Shown: piece after piece, positions 9,182 to 18,466 of the stretch | Layout of the letters: each line of letters opens with the position of its first letter | Numbering within the stretch: the stretch's first letter is position 1 | Source: DATJHM01 sp963777355 | GTDB taxonomy: Bacteria; Chloroflexota; Ktedonobacteria; Ktedonobacterales; Ktedonobacteraceae | Length of the DNA: 64,000 nucleotides | Direction of reading: 5' to 3' | Assembly: GCA_963777355.1 (NCBI GenBank) | Contig: CAVZQK010000029.1 | Span: forward strand, 40,380 to 104,379 | The notes under the pieces: generated by a model | The model's database searches: none | The model's input: only the letters and a program-made list of their open reading frames with translations | Told to the model about the DNA's origin: nothing | Program-made: the position numbers and the translations under genes

Positions 9182-12029
9182 GAATCATCGTACATTCCGC
9201 AATGCGCTCAAGAAGATAAATAAAACGAACTTTTTCTTCAGCATTGAGGGCGGGAAATCTGCCAGGTGGCAGAATAGACTGACTTTGCTGAGTGTCTCTC
9301 TCTGTTTTGATTATCTTATAGCCAGAAGCTGCTTGAAGATAGGAGAGGGCGCGACGATAGTATTGCTCGGCCTCTGTATAAGGAACAGTTTTGGCTGAGG
9401 ACGATTTAAAGCTCGGCTCGGTAGCGGAAAGGATATATGCCCGATCTCCCGCCAGTTGGGCGTAGTGGGCGATCAAGGCCGCATCTGCATCGGCTTTTTC
9501 CAGGTGATTCATAATCGTTGCGGCGACTTCTTCTTCGCGGCCTTTGTGCATCTGGCGTAGGACATCGGCAGCTTTCTGATGGAGACGCGCTCGGCGCATA
9601 GCTGAAAGGCTATCATACAGGTAGCTTACTAGCATGGGATGCCAGAACTGGTAGGTGATACGCGTGCCCACGCCTTCCTCAGAAAGCACACCGGCATCCA
9701 TCGCCTCTTCAAGCAGAGTGACTATCGTATCTTCATCTGCCAGTCCACCCTTCTCAGCGTTACCAGCCTCCATCGCGCAGATCTCGGATAATTCAAACGA
9801 GCCACCCAGGACCGCCGCGGTATCCAGCAACTGGCGTGTCTGTTTATCCAGCTTATTCATACGTTGCTGAAGGGCGGCTTTGATACTGCGCGGAATCGTC
9901 GGTGGATCAGTACGTGCCAGTTCTTCGGCAAAGAACGGATTGCCGTCGGCCTGCTTTTTAATATGTTCGACCATTGCATCAGGTAGCTTCGCATCTGGCA
10001 GGTGGGAGACCAGCGTGGCGATCTGTTCACCGGTCAGCGGATGCACTTCCAGCGTCTCTACGGAATGTTCACGCAGCATCTGATCGATAATAATGCGCAG
10101 ATGATGTGGGGAATGTCTGGGAACCTCGCTTTCTCGGCAGGTACAGAGTAGCATAATAGGATAGCCATGCAGATTACGGGCAAGATATGCCAGCAACTTA
10201 TAGCTATTGTCGTCAGCCCACTGAATATCGTCCAACACAATCAACAGCGGGGCGCTCTTGCTGGTACTGGCGAGGAGATCGCGCACGGCTTCCCAGAGTC
10301 GAAGCTGTTTTTGCTCAGCCTGTAGAACCAGGGTGTGTTCGCTCTTGCCTGTGTAAGATGAGCTTCGTTCTTGCGCCGGTACCAGTTCGCTCAACTCAGG
10401 CAAGAGATCAGTCAAAGGCAGCAGCGTCTCTTCCACAGAGGCACGGAGCGAGGGATTTAAAGCAGTTGAAGCAATCCCCGTACTGATGAGTTGAGGCCAG
10501 ATGCCCAGATTGAGGACTTTGCGGACAATCTCGGTCCAGAGACGATAAGGAATAGCACTCTCCTGATCATACGAGCGTCCCCAGACAACGGCCCAGCCCT
10601 GTTGTTGTGCGGCTGCGCTCATCTCTTCTGCCAGACGTGTCTTGCCGATACCCGATGCGCCCATAAGCATCATGCATAATGGATGCCGTTGCGTATCCAG
10701 GGGAATACCCGTGGCCCGGCGCTGCTCCATTAATTGCAGACGGCCACTTTCATCAATATCCCGCAACATATCCCGTAAAACCGCTAGCTCCGGCTCACGT
10801 CCAATAAGCGGACTGCGGTGAGTACGGCCAATGCGTACATTTTGTGTGCTTTCGGCAAACTGGATCGGCACTAGTTCCGGCGTTGTTGTCTCTGTTTGCC
10901 TGGTATCGGAAGAGGCTTGAAGGTGTGTCAGCGGTTGTTCATTAAGAGTACCCTCTCGAATGGCATTATAAATTGTCCGTGTCTGCTCCGAGGGTTGCGT
11001 CAGACGTTTATAGACTTGCAGAGCCTCTGGACGGCGATTCAGGCGAGCCAGCACAATCAACAGGCGCTGGACGGCGGCCTCGTTATTGCCCTCAACCGAG
11101 AGTAAGCGATCAGTATTATCTAGAGCGCGAGCAAAATCCTGGCGTTGAATATAGAGATCGGTCAAAGCAATTTGCGTAGAGATCCAGTGGCGGCGCAGGT
11201 GCTGGCGACGTTGCATAATCCATTCTATCTGGCGTCCTTCAGGGAGAAAATCACCGCCGTAGAGCGTCATCGCATCGCGCAAGAGTTTCTCTTGTTGGAG
11301 AGGATCGGCGGTAGCCATCGCTGTATCAATCTGTTGTAAGATGGCCTCGAAAGCCGTGGCATCCACCCATACGTGAGATTGGTCAGCAAGCTGGATAGTA
11401 TCATCTGCAAGGCGTAGACGTGAGATAGAACGTTTGGTTTGAGCAGCCGAGCGAGATGGAGATTCTCGGTTTCCTTGTGCCAGGACAGGGACAGTTAAAA
11501 TTCTGGAAAGATGAGAGAGTGTCTCTTCCAGACGATGTAAAGAGAGTTCGCGCTTCAGGCGCGGCCAGAGCGTTTCAAGTGCCTGTTGGCGGCTGACCTT
11601 GCGCTCAGGCTGGCAGAGGAGCAAAGCTAAAAGAGCGCGGACGCTCCATTGTTCCTCCCAGGCATCTTCATCTACAATCTGGCTGCGGGGTGCATCGCCC
11701 CACTCCAGATCAAAGCGCCCAAGAGTATATACTCGTAGGCGTAATGCTGTAGACATGATAGGTACCTCCGCTTCCTCGGTAAGCGGCCCTTTCTCATTGG
11801 AGGCAAGCGCTGGCACAGGAGAAAGGTTTTGAGGAGCAAGGGGCGTATCATCCTGGACATGGGCATCTGCGGGAAGATCCTTACCGATATAGCGTCTGGT
11901 TGTACGCCCATTAATTGTCTCGTAGGCATACCAATAAGGGCCATGTCCGGTACCTTCCCGGCACTTACGGCAGCGCGGTTTTCCGCAGAAGCTCACCTGT
12001 TGATGATACGTGATCTTGCCATTCATCAT
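9108..12029 (-). CDS. BTAD/AAA-ATPase transcriptional regulator with Cys-rich N-terminus
   Basis: About 973 aa. Order: an N-terminal Cys-rich segment (FCGKPRCRKCREGTGHG, then PYWYAYETINGRTTRRYIGK, resembling the DUF6788-type domain); a winged-helix DNA-binding region with BTAD-like helices (about 80-370, starting LRLRVYTLGRFDLEW); a STAND/AAA ATPase with Walker A GASGIGKTR near 456 and Walker B LLIVLDDIQWADD near 596; a winged-helix/arm region; then the start of TPRs. This is the architecture of SARP/MalT-like signal-transducing regulators that switch on when a ligand binds the TPR sensor. ATG 12029 is preferred (AGGA 5 bases upstream) over TTG 12086. The frame stops at 9108 inside the first TPRs, and the remainder continues in another frame (7955-9181). 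Confidence 0.82.
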   Translation of the reverse strand: MMNGKITYHQQVSFCGKPRCRKCREGTGHGPYWYAYETINGRTTRRYIGKDLPADAHVQDDTPLAPQNLSPVPALASNEKGPLTEEAEVPIMSTALRLRVYTLGRFDLEWGDAPRSQIVDEDAWEEQWSVRALLALLLCQPERKVSRQQALETLWPRLKRELSLHRLEETLSHLSRILTVPVLAQGNRESPSRSAAQTKRSISRLRLADDTIQLADQSHVWVDATAFEAILQQIDTAMATADPLQQEKLLRDAMTLYGGDFLPEGRQIEWIMQRRQHLRRHWISTQIALTDLYIQRQDFARALDNTDRLLSVEGNNEAAVQRLLIVLARLNRRPEALQVYKRLTQPSEQTRTIYNAIREGTLNEQPLTHLQASSDTRQTETTTPELVPIQFAESTQNVRIGRTHRSPLIGREPELAVLRDMLRDIDESGRLQLMEQRRATGIPLDTQRHPLCMMLMGASGIGKTRLAEEMSAAAQQQGWAVVWGRSYDQESAIPYRLWTEIVRKVLNLGIWPQLISTGIASTALNPSLRASVEETLLPLTDLLPELSELVPAQERSSSYTGKSEHTLVLQAEQKQLRLWEAVRDLLASTSKSAPLLIVLDDIQWADDNSYKLLAYLARNLHGYPIMLLCTCRESEVPRHSPHHLRIIIDQMLREHSVETLEVHPLTGEQIATLVSHLPDAKLPDAMVEHIKKQADGNPFFAEELARTDPPTIPRSIKAALQQRMNKLDKQTRQLLDTAAVLGGSFELSEICAMEAGNAEKGGLADEDTIVTLLEEAMDAGVLSEEGVGTRITYQFWHPMLVSYLYDSLSAMRRARLHQKAADVLRQMHKGREEEVAATIMNHLEKADADAALIAHYAQLAGDRAYILSATEPSFKSSSAKTVPYTEAEQYYRRALSYLQAASGYKIIKTERDTQQSQSILPPGRFPALNAEEKVRFIYLLERIAECTMIRGNFEEARSALRLGASIARRSSAR

Positions 12030-12299
12030 TCGCGTCCTGACTGTGCTTGAATGCCTCAACGAGAAAACGTGTGGCACGCCATTCAATCAGTAAAACTGCG
12101 TAGCAGTGTCTTCCTGATTGTTTTGTGTGGCATCACATATGTTCTGAAAATTGCTGCCGATCATGTGGTAAATGCACCACTCATGCTGGCTTGTATTATC
12201 CAGTATCTATGCTAAGCCATTATAATATGTTCGTCAACTGGTAAAAGTACCATAAAAAAGCCGATTTGCTATTTTTTCGCGCCCAATTTCCACCAATTT

Positions 12300-12336
12300 C
12301 CCCGTTTCCCAAAAAACTCGTTTCTGGGAGATGGGG
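12300..12336. other. imperfect inverted repeat between divergent-looking units
   Basis: CCCCGTTTCCCA and TGGGAGATGGGG pair with two mismatches around a 13-base loop. It lies 32 bases after the stop of the nucleotidyltransferase gene (minus strand), so it may act as its terminator, although no U-tract follows. Nothing else was recognised in 12030-12367. Confidence 0.3.
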
Positions 12337-12367
12337 AAGCGGCCCTGGCGGTGGATACTTTTAGAGC

Positions 12368-13114
12368 TTATGGAAAGCTGCACGTGAGATCTTCCCATTG
12401 GGTGGACCATTCCAGAGGCATTAAGCCGCCGAGTGGGGCCAGGACCTGTTCGGCCAGAGTCGCAAGGGCGTTGCGCCGTTCTGGCAGAGAATGGGAAGCG
12501 AGGGCTGTGCATGCTAATTGCGCTGCCGCAGCATCCCATTGAGCCAGATCATGGAGACAGCGCTTCGCTTTTGGTCTCCAGCGTTGCTGCAAGCGATAGT
12601 GTGTCTCTAACAACAGGTTACAGGTCTCAGTAATTACCAGTGCCAGCGTTGCTTCATCGGCAGGATCGATATATGCCAGATCGCGCAAGCGAACGGAAGG
12701 ATACAGGCGATGTTGCCAGATCTCTTTGGGGGGAATTGCTCCTGGTCCCTTTGCCCATAGCACTTTGGCCTCGGCTTTGAGTTCGTTTACAATACCTTGA
12801 GGATCATAGAGGATGTGGCCCAGGGCAAACAGAGTGCTTACATCAGCACCATCCTTGAATTGTTCGCGAATTTGTATCGGGGGATGGACAAACTGCTCAA
12901 CTTCTATACCGTCCATAATCGTAGTACGGCGGCAACGTCTTAGTGAGACAATGACCACATGAATATCAAGATCGCTGCTTGGTCCTGGCTTGCCATGCAC
13001 GCGTGAGCCACCGGCGAGCACACCCGAAAGATCATCTCCAAATTCTCCTTGTAAAAGTGGTAGTAATTGTTGAAAGATCTGTTCGTTTTGTGCCGCCACC
13101 GCTTGTTGTTCCAT
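12368..13114 (-). CDS. nucleotidyltransferase-fold protein
   Basis: A 248-aa protein with the polymerase-beta-type nucleotidyltransferase signature: GGSRVHGKPGPSSDLDIHVV (Gly-Ser, then Asp-x-Asp about ten residues later), and a probable third carboxylate in MDGIEVEQF. The C-terminal half is helical (ALVITETCNLLLETHYRLQQRW), as in aminoglycoside nucleotidyltransferases and MNT-type enzymes. It could transfer AMP or UMP to a small molecule, RNA or protein; the substrate is unknown. No HEPN partner gene lies next to it, so a toxin-antitoxin role is not supported. GGAGG precedes the start at 13114. Confidence 0.75.
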   Translation of the reverse strand: MEQQAVAAQNEQIFQQLLPLLQGEFGDDLSGVLAGGSRVHGKPGPSSDLDIHVVIVSLRRCRRTTIMDGIEVEQFVHPPIQIREQFKDGADVSTLFALGHILYDPQGIVNELKAEAKVLWAKGPGAIPPKEIWQHRLYPSVRLRDLAYIDPADEATLALVITETCNLLLETHYRLQQRWRPKAKRCLHDLAQWDAAAAQLACTALASHSLPERRNALATLAEQVLAPLGGLMPLEWSTQWEDLTCSFP

Positions 13115-13637
13115 AGTGATCAGTCCTCCCTCAAGGTAGTGTGTTCTTCGTGAAGTTGCGGACGCGATTCATAAACACGTGAGCGGAGATAAGTGCCGCT
13201 CCTACAAATACGACTTCAAGTGTATTTACATCTTCCAGACTTTTAATAGTACATTCCATAAAGATATAACATTTCAGTGAAGAAAAACAACAGTGTGCAC
13301 ACTTGAACCTTTGATGGCTGCTGAATTGGGTTGTTGGAACAATATTTTCTACCCCTTACTAAATCTTTTTAGGACTGCCAGACTGGAAAATTTCTTGAAG
13401 GGAGGAAGATAGTTTATAGCAAGCACACTGTTATACTGAGAAAAGAGAAAGGAAGAGGAATTTTAACCTTTTCAAAACTCTGCTATTAGGGGCGAGCAAT
13501 TAGTTCTGAATACTAGAAGGTAGCATCTTTTAAGAACTTCTTTTCAGAGGAATTCCCTGAAAGAGGACGCATAAACAGAGGATAATCAGATAGTTAAATT
13601 TGTGTCCGTGAATCATCATAGTAGCAGGAGCGTCTTT
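13115..13637. other. intergenic region between divergent genes
   Basis: A 523-base AT-rich spacer between the divergently transcribed nucleotidyltransferase and GGDEF/EAL genes. A short stem GAGCGG/CCGCTC is visible near 13175-13195. No convincing coding frame or promoter pair was found. Confidence 0.4.
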
Positions 13638-15878
13638 ATGACAAGCAGATTTGCAGACCTGAAAGTAGCCCATAAATTGCTGCTTGGCTTTGGACTGGTA
13701 TTTTTATTAATTGCCAGTATGCTTATAGTAAATGTCCTTGCTAGTATACAGCAGGACATGTTACTAAGACGCCTGGTTGTGCGCCTCTACCCTGCTCGGA
13801 ATACAATTGAGCAAGTTGGAATGCTGATACAAGCTATTGATGATGATGGTGCCTGGTATATGCTACAAAGTTCTCCCACACAGGCAACTGAAATGTTAAA
13901 AAGCTATGATCAAAAAGTAGGTGAGCTGCGGACACTTCTTGACTCAGCTCAGCAACTGGCTCAGTCACCCAAACAGCAGCAAGATATCAAAAACTTAAGA
14001 AATGCCTATTTTGGGAAAAATGGCTATTATGTGGGTAACGAAGTTGCCTTTCGTTTGAAACGTAGCGGAAAGATGCAGCTTGCCTATCAAGCCTATGTGC
14101 ATGTGCCTTTTGAGCCGAGCCTTCTGATTGCCAATGGATATCAGCAGGAGATCGAGCAAGCTATTAATCAGGCAAGGGCCGAAGATCGTGTGAATGTCCA
14201 GTTGACATTCTGGCTAAGTCTCATGTTTGGTTGTCTGGCAGTAGTAGTTGGGATCATTATCAGTAAATTGACGGTGATTTCAATTACGGCTCCTCTCAAA
14301 CAGGTACAACAGGCGGTACGCGAGGTCTCATCTCATGATATGGTGACCCTGGAGCAGGGTTTGCGCGCTCTAGCTTATGGAGATTTGACGCATATTGTGC
14401 GTAGTTGTAGCTCTTCTCCGGACTATGAGAGCCGAGATGAAATCGGTCAAACTGCGCTTTCTGTGCGTACAATTATTGCGGATATTCGTAAGATTATCGG
14501 CTCTTATGAACATGCTCGTCAAGAACTTCAGCTTCTCTACCAGAAATTGCAGGCGCAGAATAAAGCTCTGCTGGAGGCCAATGAGCGTTTGCAGGCTCTT
14601 TCTGTTACTGATATGCTCACTTCTCTTGGCAACCACCGCGCCTACCAGGAAGCGCTTCACGCGGCTATAGAGCGGGCATATAGCAATGAGGAAGTGGCGA
14701 TGCTGGCGTTGATAGATCTTGACGAGCTAAAAATTCTCAATGAAGAATATGGCCATCGTTATGGGGATCAGCTTCTTAGTACCCTGGCTGATCTGTTGCG
14801 CGAGTTGCACTTTACGAACAATGTCTTTCGTTTGAGCGGCGATACTTTTGCGATCCTGGTACCGATTAGTGCGCAAGCAACATTTATTAGCATTGCTGAA
14901 AATCTGCGCCTAAAGGCTCACGAAAAATTAGGTGGAGCAACAATTAGTGTTGGGATAGCCACTTCTATTGTCGGCGAAAGCCAGGATGAAATGTTGCAGG
15001 AGCATGCATATGCTGCTTTACATGAAGCTAAGAAGCGTGGCCGTGATCTTGTTGTCAGCTTTGAAGCTGTCCGAAATAGTGTGAAATTACTTTCGCTTCA
15101 GAAGATTCATGCGCTACGTCGTTTGCTGAGTGAGAAAAAGACAGCAGTTGCCTTCCAGCCTATCTGGGATCTAGAAAAAGGCCGGGCGTTTGCTTTCGAG
15201 GCGTTATCTCGGCCTGATCCATCCTACGGTTTTGCCAGCCCTGCCGACGCATTTGAGATGGCTGAGCAGCTTGGTCGTGGTTATGACCTGGATATGCTCT
15301 GTATTCATGCAACGCTACAACGCGCCAGCGAATTGCCTGCTGATGCGCTGCTTTTTATGAATATTACGCCGCAGACTTTCAACCATGATCGTTTCAGCGC
15401 AGAAGACTTAAAAGAGCATGTAGTGCGTGCTGCACTCTCTCCGGAACGAGTTGTAATTGAAATTACTGAGCGTGCCTCTATTCGGCTTGAACTCCTTCTA
15501 GAGGTTGTGCATCAATTGCGTCAGCAGGGCTTTCTTCTGGCACTTGATGATACTGGAGCAGGGAATGCGGGATTAGAGATGCTCCATCAGGTCTCTGTAG
15601 ATTTCGTCAAGATTGATCGTGCGGTAGTTGTCAATGCTATGACCCAGCGCTCATCTCGCGGTGTCCTGAATGGTATCTGTGCTATTGCTCGTGAGTCCAA
15701 CAGTTGCGTTATTGTTGAGGGCATTGAGAATAAGGCTATGCTAGATCTTGCCTACCAGCTAGACATCAGGGGCGCTCAGGGCTATCTCTTAGGTCGTCCT
15801 GCTGAGCAGATTGCCAGCTCTGAAGTATTAGCGCAATATAATCCCCAGACTATTATCGGCAAACTCATTGCTAGCTAA
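13638..15878 (+). CDS. membrane-bound GGDEF/EAL cyclic-di-GMP phosphodiesterase
   Basis: About 746 aa. Two membrane segments (about 15-37, LLLGFGLVFLLIASMLIVNV, and about 190-212) flank an extracytoplasmic sensor region. A HAMP domain, a coiled coil (about 290-330), a GGDEF domain and an EAL domain follow. The GGDEF signature is degenerate (RLSGDTF near residue 400), so cyclase activity is unlikely, though it could bind GTP as a regulator. The EAL domain keeps FEALSRP, the Asn of MNITPQT, EITER, LDDTGAG, VKIDRAV, VEGIEN and QGYLLGRP, so it should hydrolyse c-di-GMP to pGpG. ATG 13638 has AGGAG 7 bases upstream and is preferred to GTG 13602. Confidence 0.9.
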   Translation: MTSRFADLKVAHKLLLGFGLVFLLIASMLIVNVLASIQQDMLLRRLVVRLYPARNTIEQVGMLIQAIDDDGAWYMLQSSPTQATEMLKSYDQKVGELRTLLDSAQQLAQSPKQQQDIKNLRNAYFGKNGYYVGNEVAFRLKRSGKMQLAYQAYVHVPFEPSLLIANGYQQEIEQAINQARAEDRVNVQLTFWLSLMFGCLAVVVGIIISKLTVISITAPLKQVQQAVREVSSHDMVTLEQGLRALAYGDLTHIVRSCSSSPDYESRDEIGQTALSVRTIIADIRKIIGSYEHARQELQLLYQKLQAQNKALLEANERLQALSVTDMLTSLGNHRAYQEALHAAIERAYSNEEVAMLALIDLDELKILNEEYGHRYGDQLLSTLADLLRELHFTNNVFRLSGDTFAILVPISAQATFISIAENLRLKAHEKLGGATISVGIATSIVGESQDEMLQEHAYAALHEAKKRGRDLVVSFEAVRNSVKLLSLQKIHALRRLLSEKKTAVAFQPIWDLEKGRAFAFEALSRPDPSYGFASPADAFEMAEQLGRGYDLDMLCIHATLQRASELPADALLFMNITPQTFNHDRFSAEDLKEHVVRAALSPERVVIEITERASIRLELLLEVVHQLRQQGFLLALDDTGAGNAGLEMLHQVSVDFVKIDRAVVVNAMTQRSSRGVLNGICAIARESNSCVIVEGIENKAMLDLAYQLDIRGAQGYLLGRPAEQIASSEVLAQYNPQTIIGKLIAS

Positions 15879-15894
15879 GCTAGAAAGTGCTGCG

Positions 15895-15913
15895 GGCGGA
15901 GTTTATCTCCGCC
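15895..15913. terminator. bidirectional hairpin between convergent genes
   Basis: GGCGGAG and CTCCGCC form a 7-bp GC-rich stem with a TTTAT loop, between the stops at 15878 (+) and 15933 (-). Confidence 0.5.
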
Positions 15914-15932
15914 TGGTTGAAGTAATGTGTCT

Positions 15933-16277
15933 CTAAGCACGGTAGCTTCTCAAATGGCATTTGTCGATGAGTTCATGTTTTCCCAGGCTATAAAGATAGA
16001 GTTGTCCCTGTTGCTGTTGATAGAGCAGGCGATGGGTATTGCTAATATAGCATTCCCAGACCAGGCCTTTCAAACGTCGCAACCGATGGACTTTTAGCGA
16101 GGGATGACGGGGATTGGCAGTGAGGAGCTCCACTTTGGTTTTCACTAGGCGCTGCATTTGTGGAGTAAGCGTATGCCAATCGCGGATAAACTTATTCGTA
16201 GGCGTTACCTGTATCCCGAAATCGAGAATCTCTCGCTCGTCTTTCACGTGACCCCCTTTATTCGTTTCATCAAACAT
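15933..16277 (-). CDS. RelE/ParE-superfamily toxin-like protein
   Basis: A 114-aa (or 104-aa) basic protein. The core, FIRDWHTLTPQMQRLVKTKVE, HPSLKVHRLRRLKG, VWECYISNTHRLLYQQQ and QLYLYSLGKHELID, follows the RelE/YoeB/ParE order: two helices, then a four-strand sheet with Arg and His near the C-terminus. RelE-type members cleave mRNA on the ribosome and ParE-type members inhibit gyrase; which applies is not clear. No antitoxin-sized gene was found within 450 bases upstream or in the gap downstream, so it appears solitary. GTG 16247 follows a purine run (AAGGGGG) and is a plausible alternative start. Confidence 0.68.
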   Translation of the reverse strand: MFDETNKGGHVKDEREILDFGIQVTPTNKFIRDWHTLTPQMQRLVKTKVELLTANPRHPSLKVHRLRRLKGLVWECYISNTHRLLYQQQQGQLYLYSLGKHELIDKCHLRSYRA

Positions 16278-16754
16278 TTTGTACGCAATATGTACAGAGT
16301 TACTATATGGATAACTGCTAGCTACTTTACCCTATCATTTCCCATTGCTTCAAAATGGTAGAGCATCTCTAGGAATATTTCCTGTGGGATCAGGATTTAT
16401 CGGTAGTGCATGGACGATAAAGATGTATGAAAGTTGGAGATAAAAAAAGTTTTTTGTGAAAATCCTATAGTATAAGACAAAAGACGTACTAGTTTTTTCT
16501 ACGCTACTTGGGAATAGTAAGATAGTTCAAACATTTTTGAGAGGCAGAGTAATCATAGGTACAGTAGGATTTTGAAATGGCGTACAAGCGCCTCAGAGGC
16601 ACCTACCAATAAGGAGTAGAGATGCGTTGTTCATCTCTACAGAGCAGGTTTTCTTCTTCTGCCTTCCATGTCGCAGATACTTTACTTCTCTGGCTTGCCT
16701 GGGTATAATTGAGGCAATTAATGCGTGGTCAAGCAAAAGAAGAGGATGCGTAAA
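16278..16754. other. intergenic region without recognised genes
   Basis: A 477-base AT-rich divergent spacer. No antitoxin gene, tRNA or clear repeat was seen. It should hold the promoters of the toxin-like and methyltransferase genes. Confidence 0.4.
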
Positions 16755-17599
16755 GTGAGCGATGATAATACCTATGTCATTGATGCGGAGAGCGGCGCTG
16801 AGATGTCGCGCCTGATTGAGCAAGAGCGGATACTGACCAGGGCGATGGGAGGATCATTTCCAGATGATTTTCAGCCTGCACCGGGAAAAGCTGTGCTGGA
16901 TCTGGCATGTGGTCCGGGTGGCTGGGCACAGGAGGTTGCTTTCGACTATCCTTTTTGGAAGTTATGGGTGTCGATCTTAGCCAGAAGATGATTGCGTATG
17001 CTCGCTCCCTTTCTGAGACGCAGCACCTGAAGAATCTTACGTTTCAGGTTATGGATGTGCGAACGATGCTGCCGAAGTTTTCAGATAATTCTTTTGATTT
17101 TATTAATGCTCGTATGTTTGGTGGCTTTATGATGAAAGAAGATTGGCCGAGCATTGTAGCTCAATATGTGCGCATACTTCGACCTGGGGGAGTGGTGTGC
17201 CTGACTGAGTGTGATGGTCTATCGAAAACGACGAGTGCGGCCTTTACTACAATGCAGGATATTATTGCGCGTCACTCTTATGAGGTAGGGAGAACCTTCC
17301 AGGCTGCTGATTGGGGAATTACTCCTCGTTTATCAAGATTTTTGCGCAATGCCAATTGCAAAAATGTGCAGGTGAAGGGGCATGTCATTGATTGGTCTGC
17401 GGGTACAAGTGTCTGGCCTGTTGTACGAGAAGATTTCACGCTGGCTTGTAAGCTTATGCAAAGTTACCTGGTGAAAGCGGGTGCAACGACTGATGAGCAA
17501 TGGGATGGTTTATGGGAGCAGGCGCAGGAGGAGTTTTATAATGCGGACTTTAGTGCTCTCTGGTATCTGGTGAGTGCGTGGGGGCAGAAGACCGTATAG
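16755..17599 (+). pseudogene. SAM-dependent methyltransferase interrupted by one frameshift
   Basis: The first frame (from GTG 16755, AGAGG 9 bases upstream) gives VSDDNTYVIDAESGAEM, then SAM motif I VLDLACGPGGWAQEVAFDYP. The second frame resumes with VMGVDLSQKMIAYARSL and runs to 17599 with NSFDFINARMFGGF and LRPGGVVCLTECD. Aligned with the intact paralogue at 6463, one base is missing around the T5 run at 16952-16956; one more T restores an enzyme of about 280 aa. As written the product is two fragments and non-functional. It is either a real decay event or a homopolymer base-calling error. The substrate is unknown. Confidence 0.8.
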
Positions 17600-17758
17600 C
17601 TCTGTTTGTCGCCTTACCGTGAACGCTGGAACTACTTGAATGTGATGCCTCTTCAATAGATGTATCAACGCTGACTCAGACTGTACGAAGCGCAGTGAGT
17701 GGGTTCGCTTTTACGTTTGAAACATTTTGTTGAAGAAGAGATAGGGAAGGAGCACGAA

Positions 17759-18214
17759 ATGTCTGAACAGACCATTGTAGAACCTTTTATGAAATCGATG
17801 CATATTGAGATGGAGGTGCTTATCAATGCTCCCCCTGAACGCGTCTTTGGCGCTCTCACTGAAAATGTTCTCGGCTGGTGGGATATTGAGTGCTGTACTT
17901 ACAAAAAGGGAAGAATGATTCTGGAGCCTGAGGTCGGCAAGCGCTTTTACGAGGATTGGGGACATGGAAATGGTGCGCTTTTTGGGGTTGTGAGTTATAT
18001 AGAGCAGAACCGACTGCTGAAAATTGAGGGTTCTATTGGTATGGATGCCCCTGTTCGGGGGATGATCAGCTATGAACTTGTTTCTCAGGGCCCGGCCACT
18101 CTCCTCAAATTTACGCATCAGGCCTTTGGAGAGCTGAGTGAAGACACTGAACAGACGTATACGGTGGGTTGGAAAGATATGTTCGCAGGCCGTTTGCGTG
18201 CCTATGTAGAATAA
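17759..18214 (+). CDS. SRPBCC (START/AHSA1-like) domain protein
   Basis: A 151-aa protein of the helix-grip SRPBCC superfamily. IEMEVLINAPPERVFGALTENVLGWW is the typical opening strand and helix, followed by the beta stretch MILEPEVGKRFYEDWGHGNG, the LFGVVSYIEQNRLLKIEG strand pair, and the C-terminal helix YTVGWKDMFAGRLRAYVE. Members bind hydrophobic ligands or act as Hsp90 co-chaperone-like AHSA1 proteins; no specific function is implied here. ATG 17759 has AAGGAG 6 bases upstream, so the in-frame ATG at 17699 is not the start. It is followed immediately by the remnant of a deazaflavin-dependent reductase. Confidence 0.83.
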   Translation: MSEQTIVEPFMKSMHIEMEVLINAPPERVFGALTENVLGWWDIECCTYKKGRMILEPEVGKRFYEDWGHGNGALFGVVSYIEQNRLLKIEGSIGMDAPVRGMISYELVSQGPATLLKFTHQAFGELSEDTEQTYTVGWKDMFAGRLRAYVE

Positions 18215-18230
18215 AAATAGCTGTATCTGA

Positions 18231-18458
18231 CTTCTCACTTTTACCGGGCGCAAGAGTGGGAAAGAGTTTACTACGCCGCTGCGCTATGTGCAGGAAGGCG
18301 AAACTTTGCAACTGATAGTTGTCTATCCCTGGTGGAGGAATCTGCTTGGGGAAGCAACGGTACGCGTCCTGCTGCTAGGGCAGATGCATACCGGCATAGC
18401 AGAGGTCCTTCCTGAAGAAGCTGGAGGGGTTGTGGCCAAGATCCATCTGAACAGTTAG
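18231..18458 (+). pseudogene. 3' remnant of a deazaflavin (F420)-dependent nitroreductase-family gene
   Basis: The frame opens after a stop at 18228 and has no start codon. It encodes LLTFTGRKSGKEFTTPLRYV, then VVYPWWRNLLGEATVRVLL, and ends VVAKIHLNS. TGRKSG..(R/T)TPLRYV with a later PWWRNL is the signature of the Ddn/DUF385 split-barrel family, which usually has about 130-150 aa; only the C-terminal 75 or so are left. The 5' part has been lost between 18214 and 18231. F420 use is family knowledge, not shown here. Confidence 0.65.
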
Positions 18459-18466
18459 GGAAAGAT

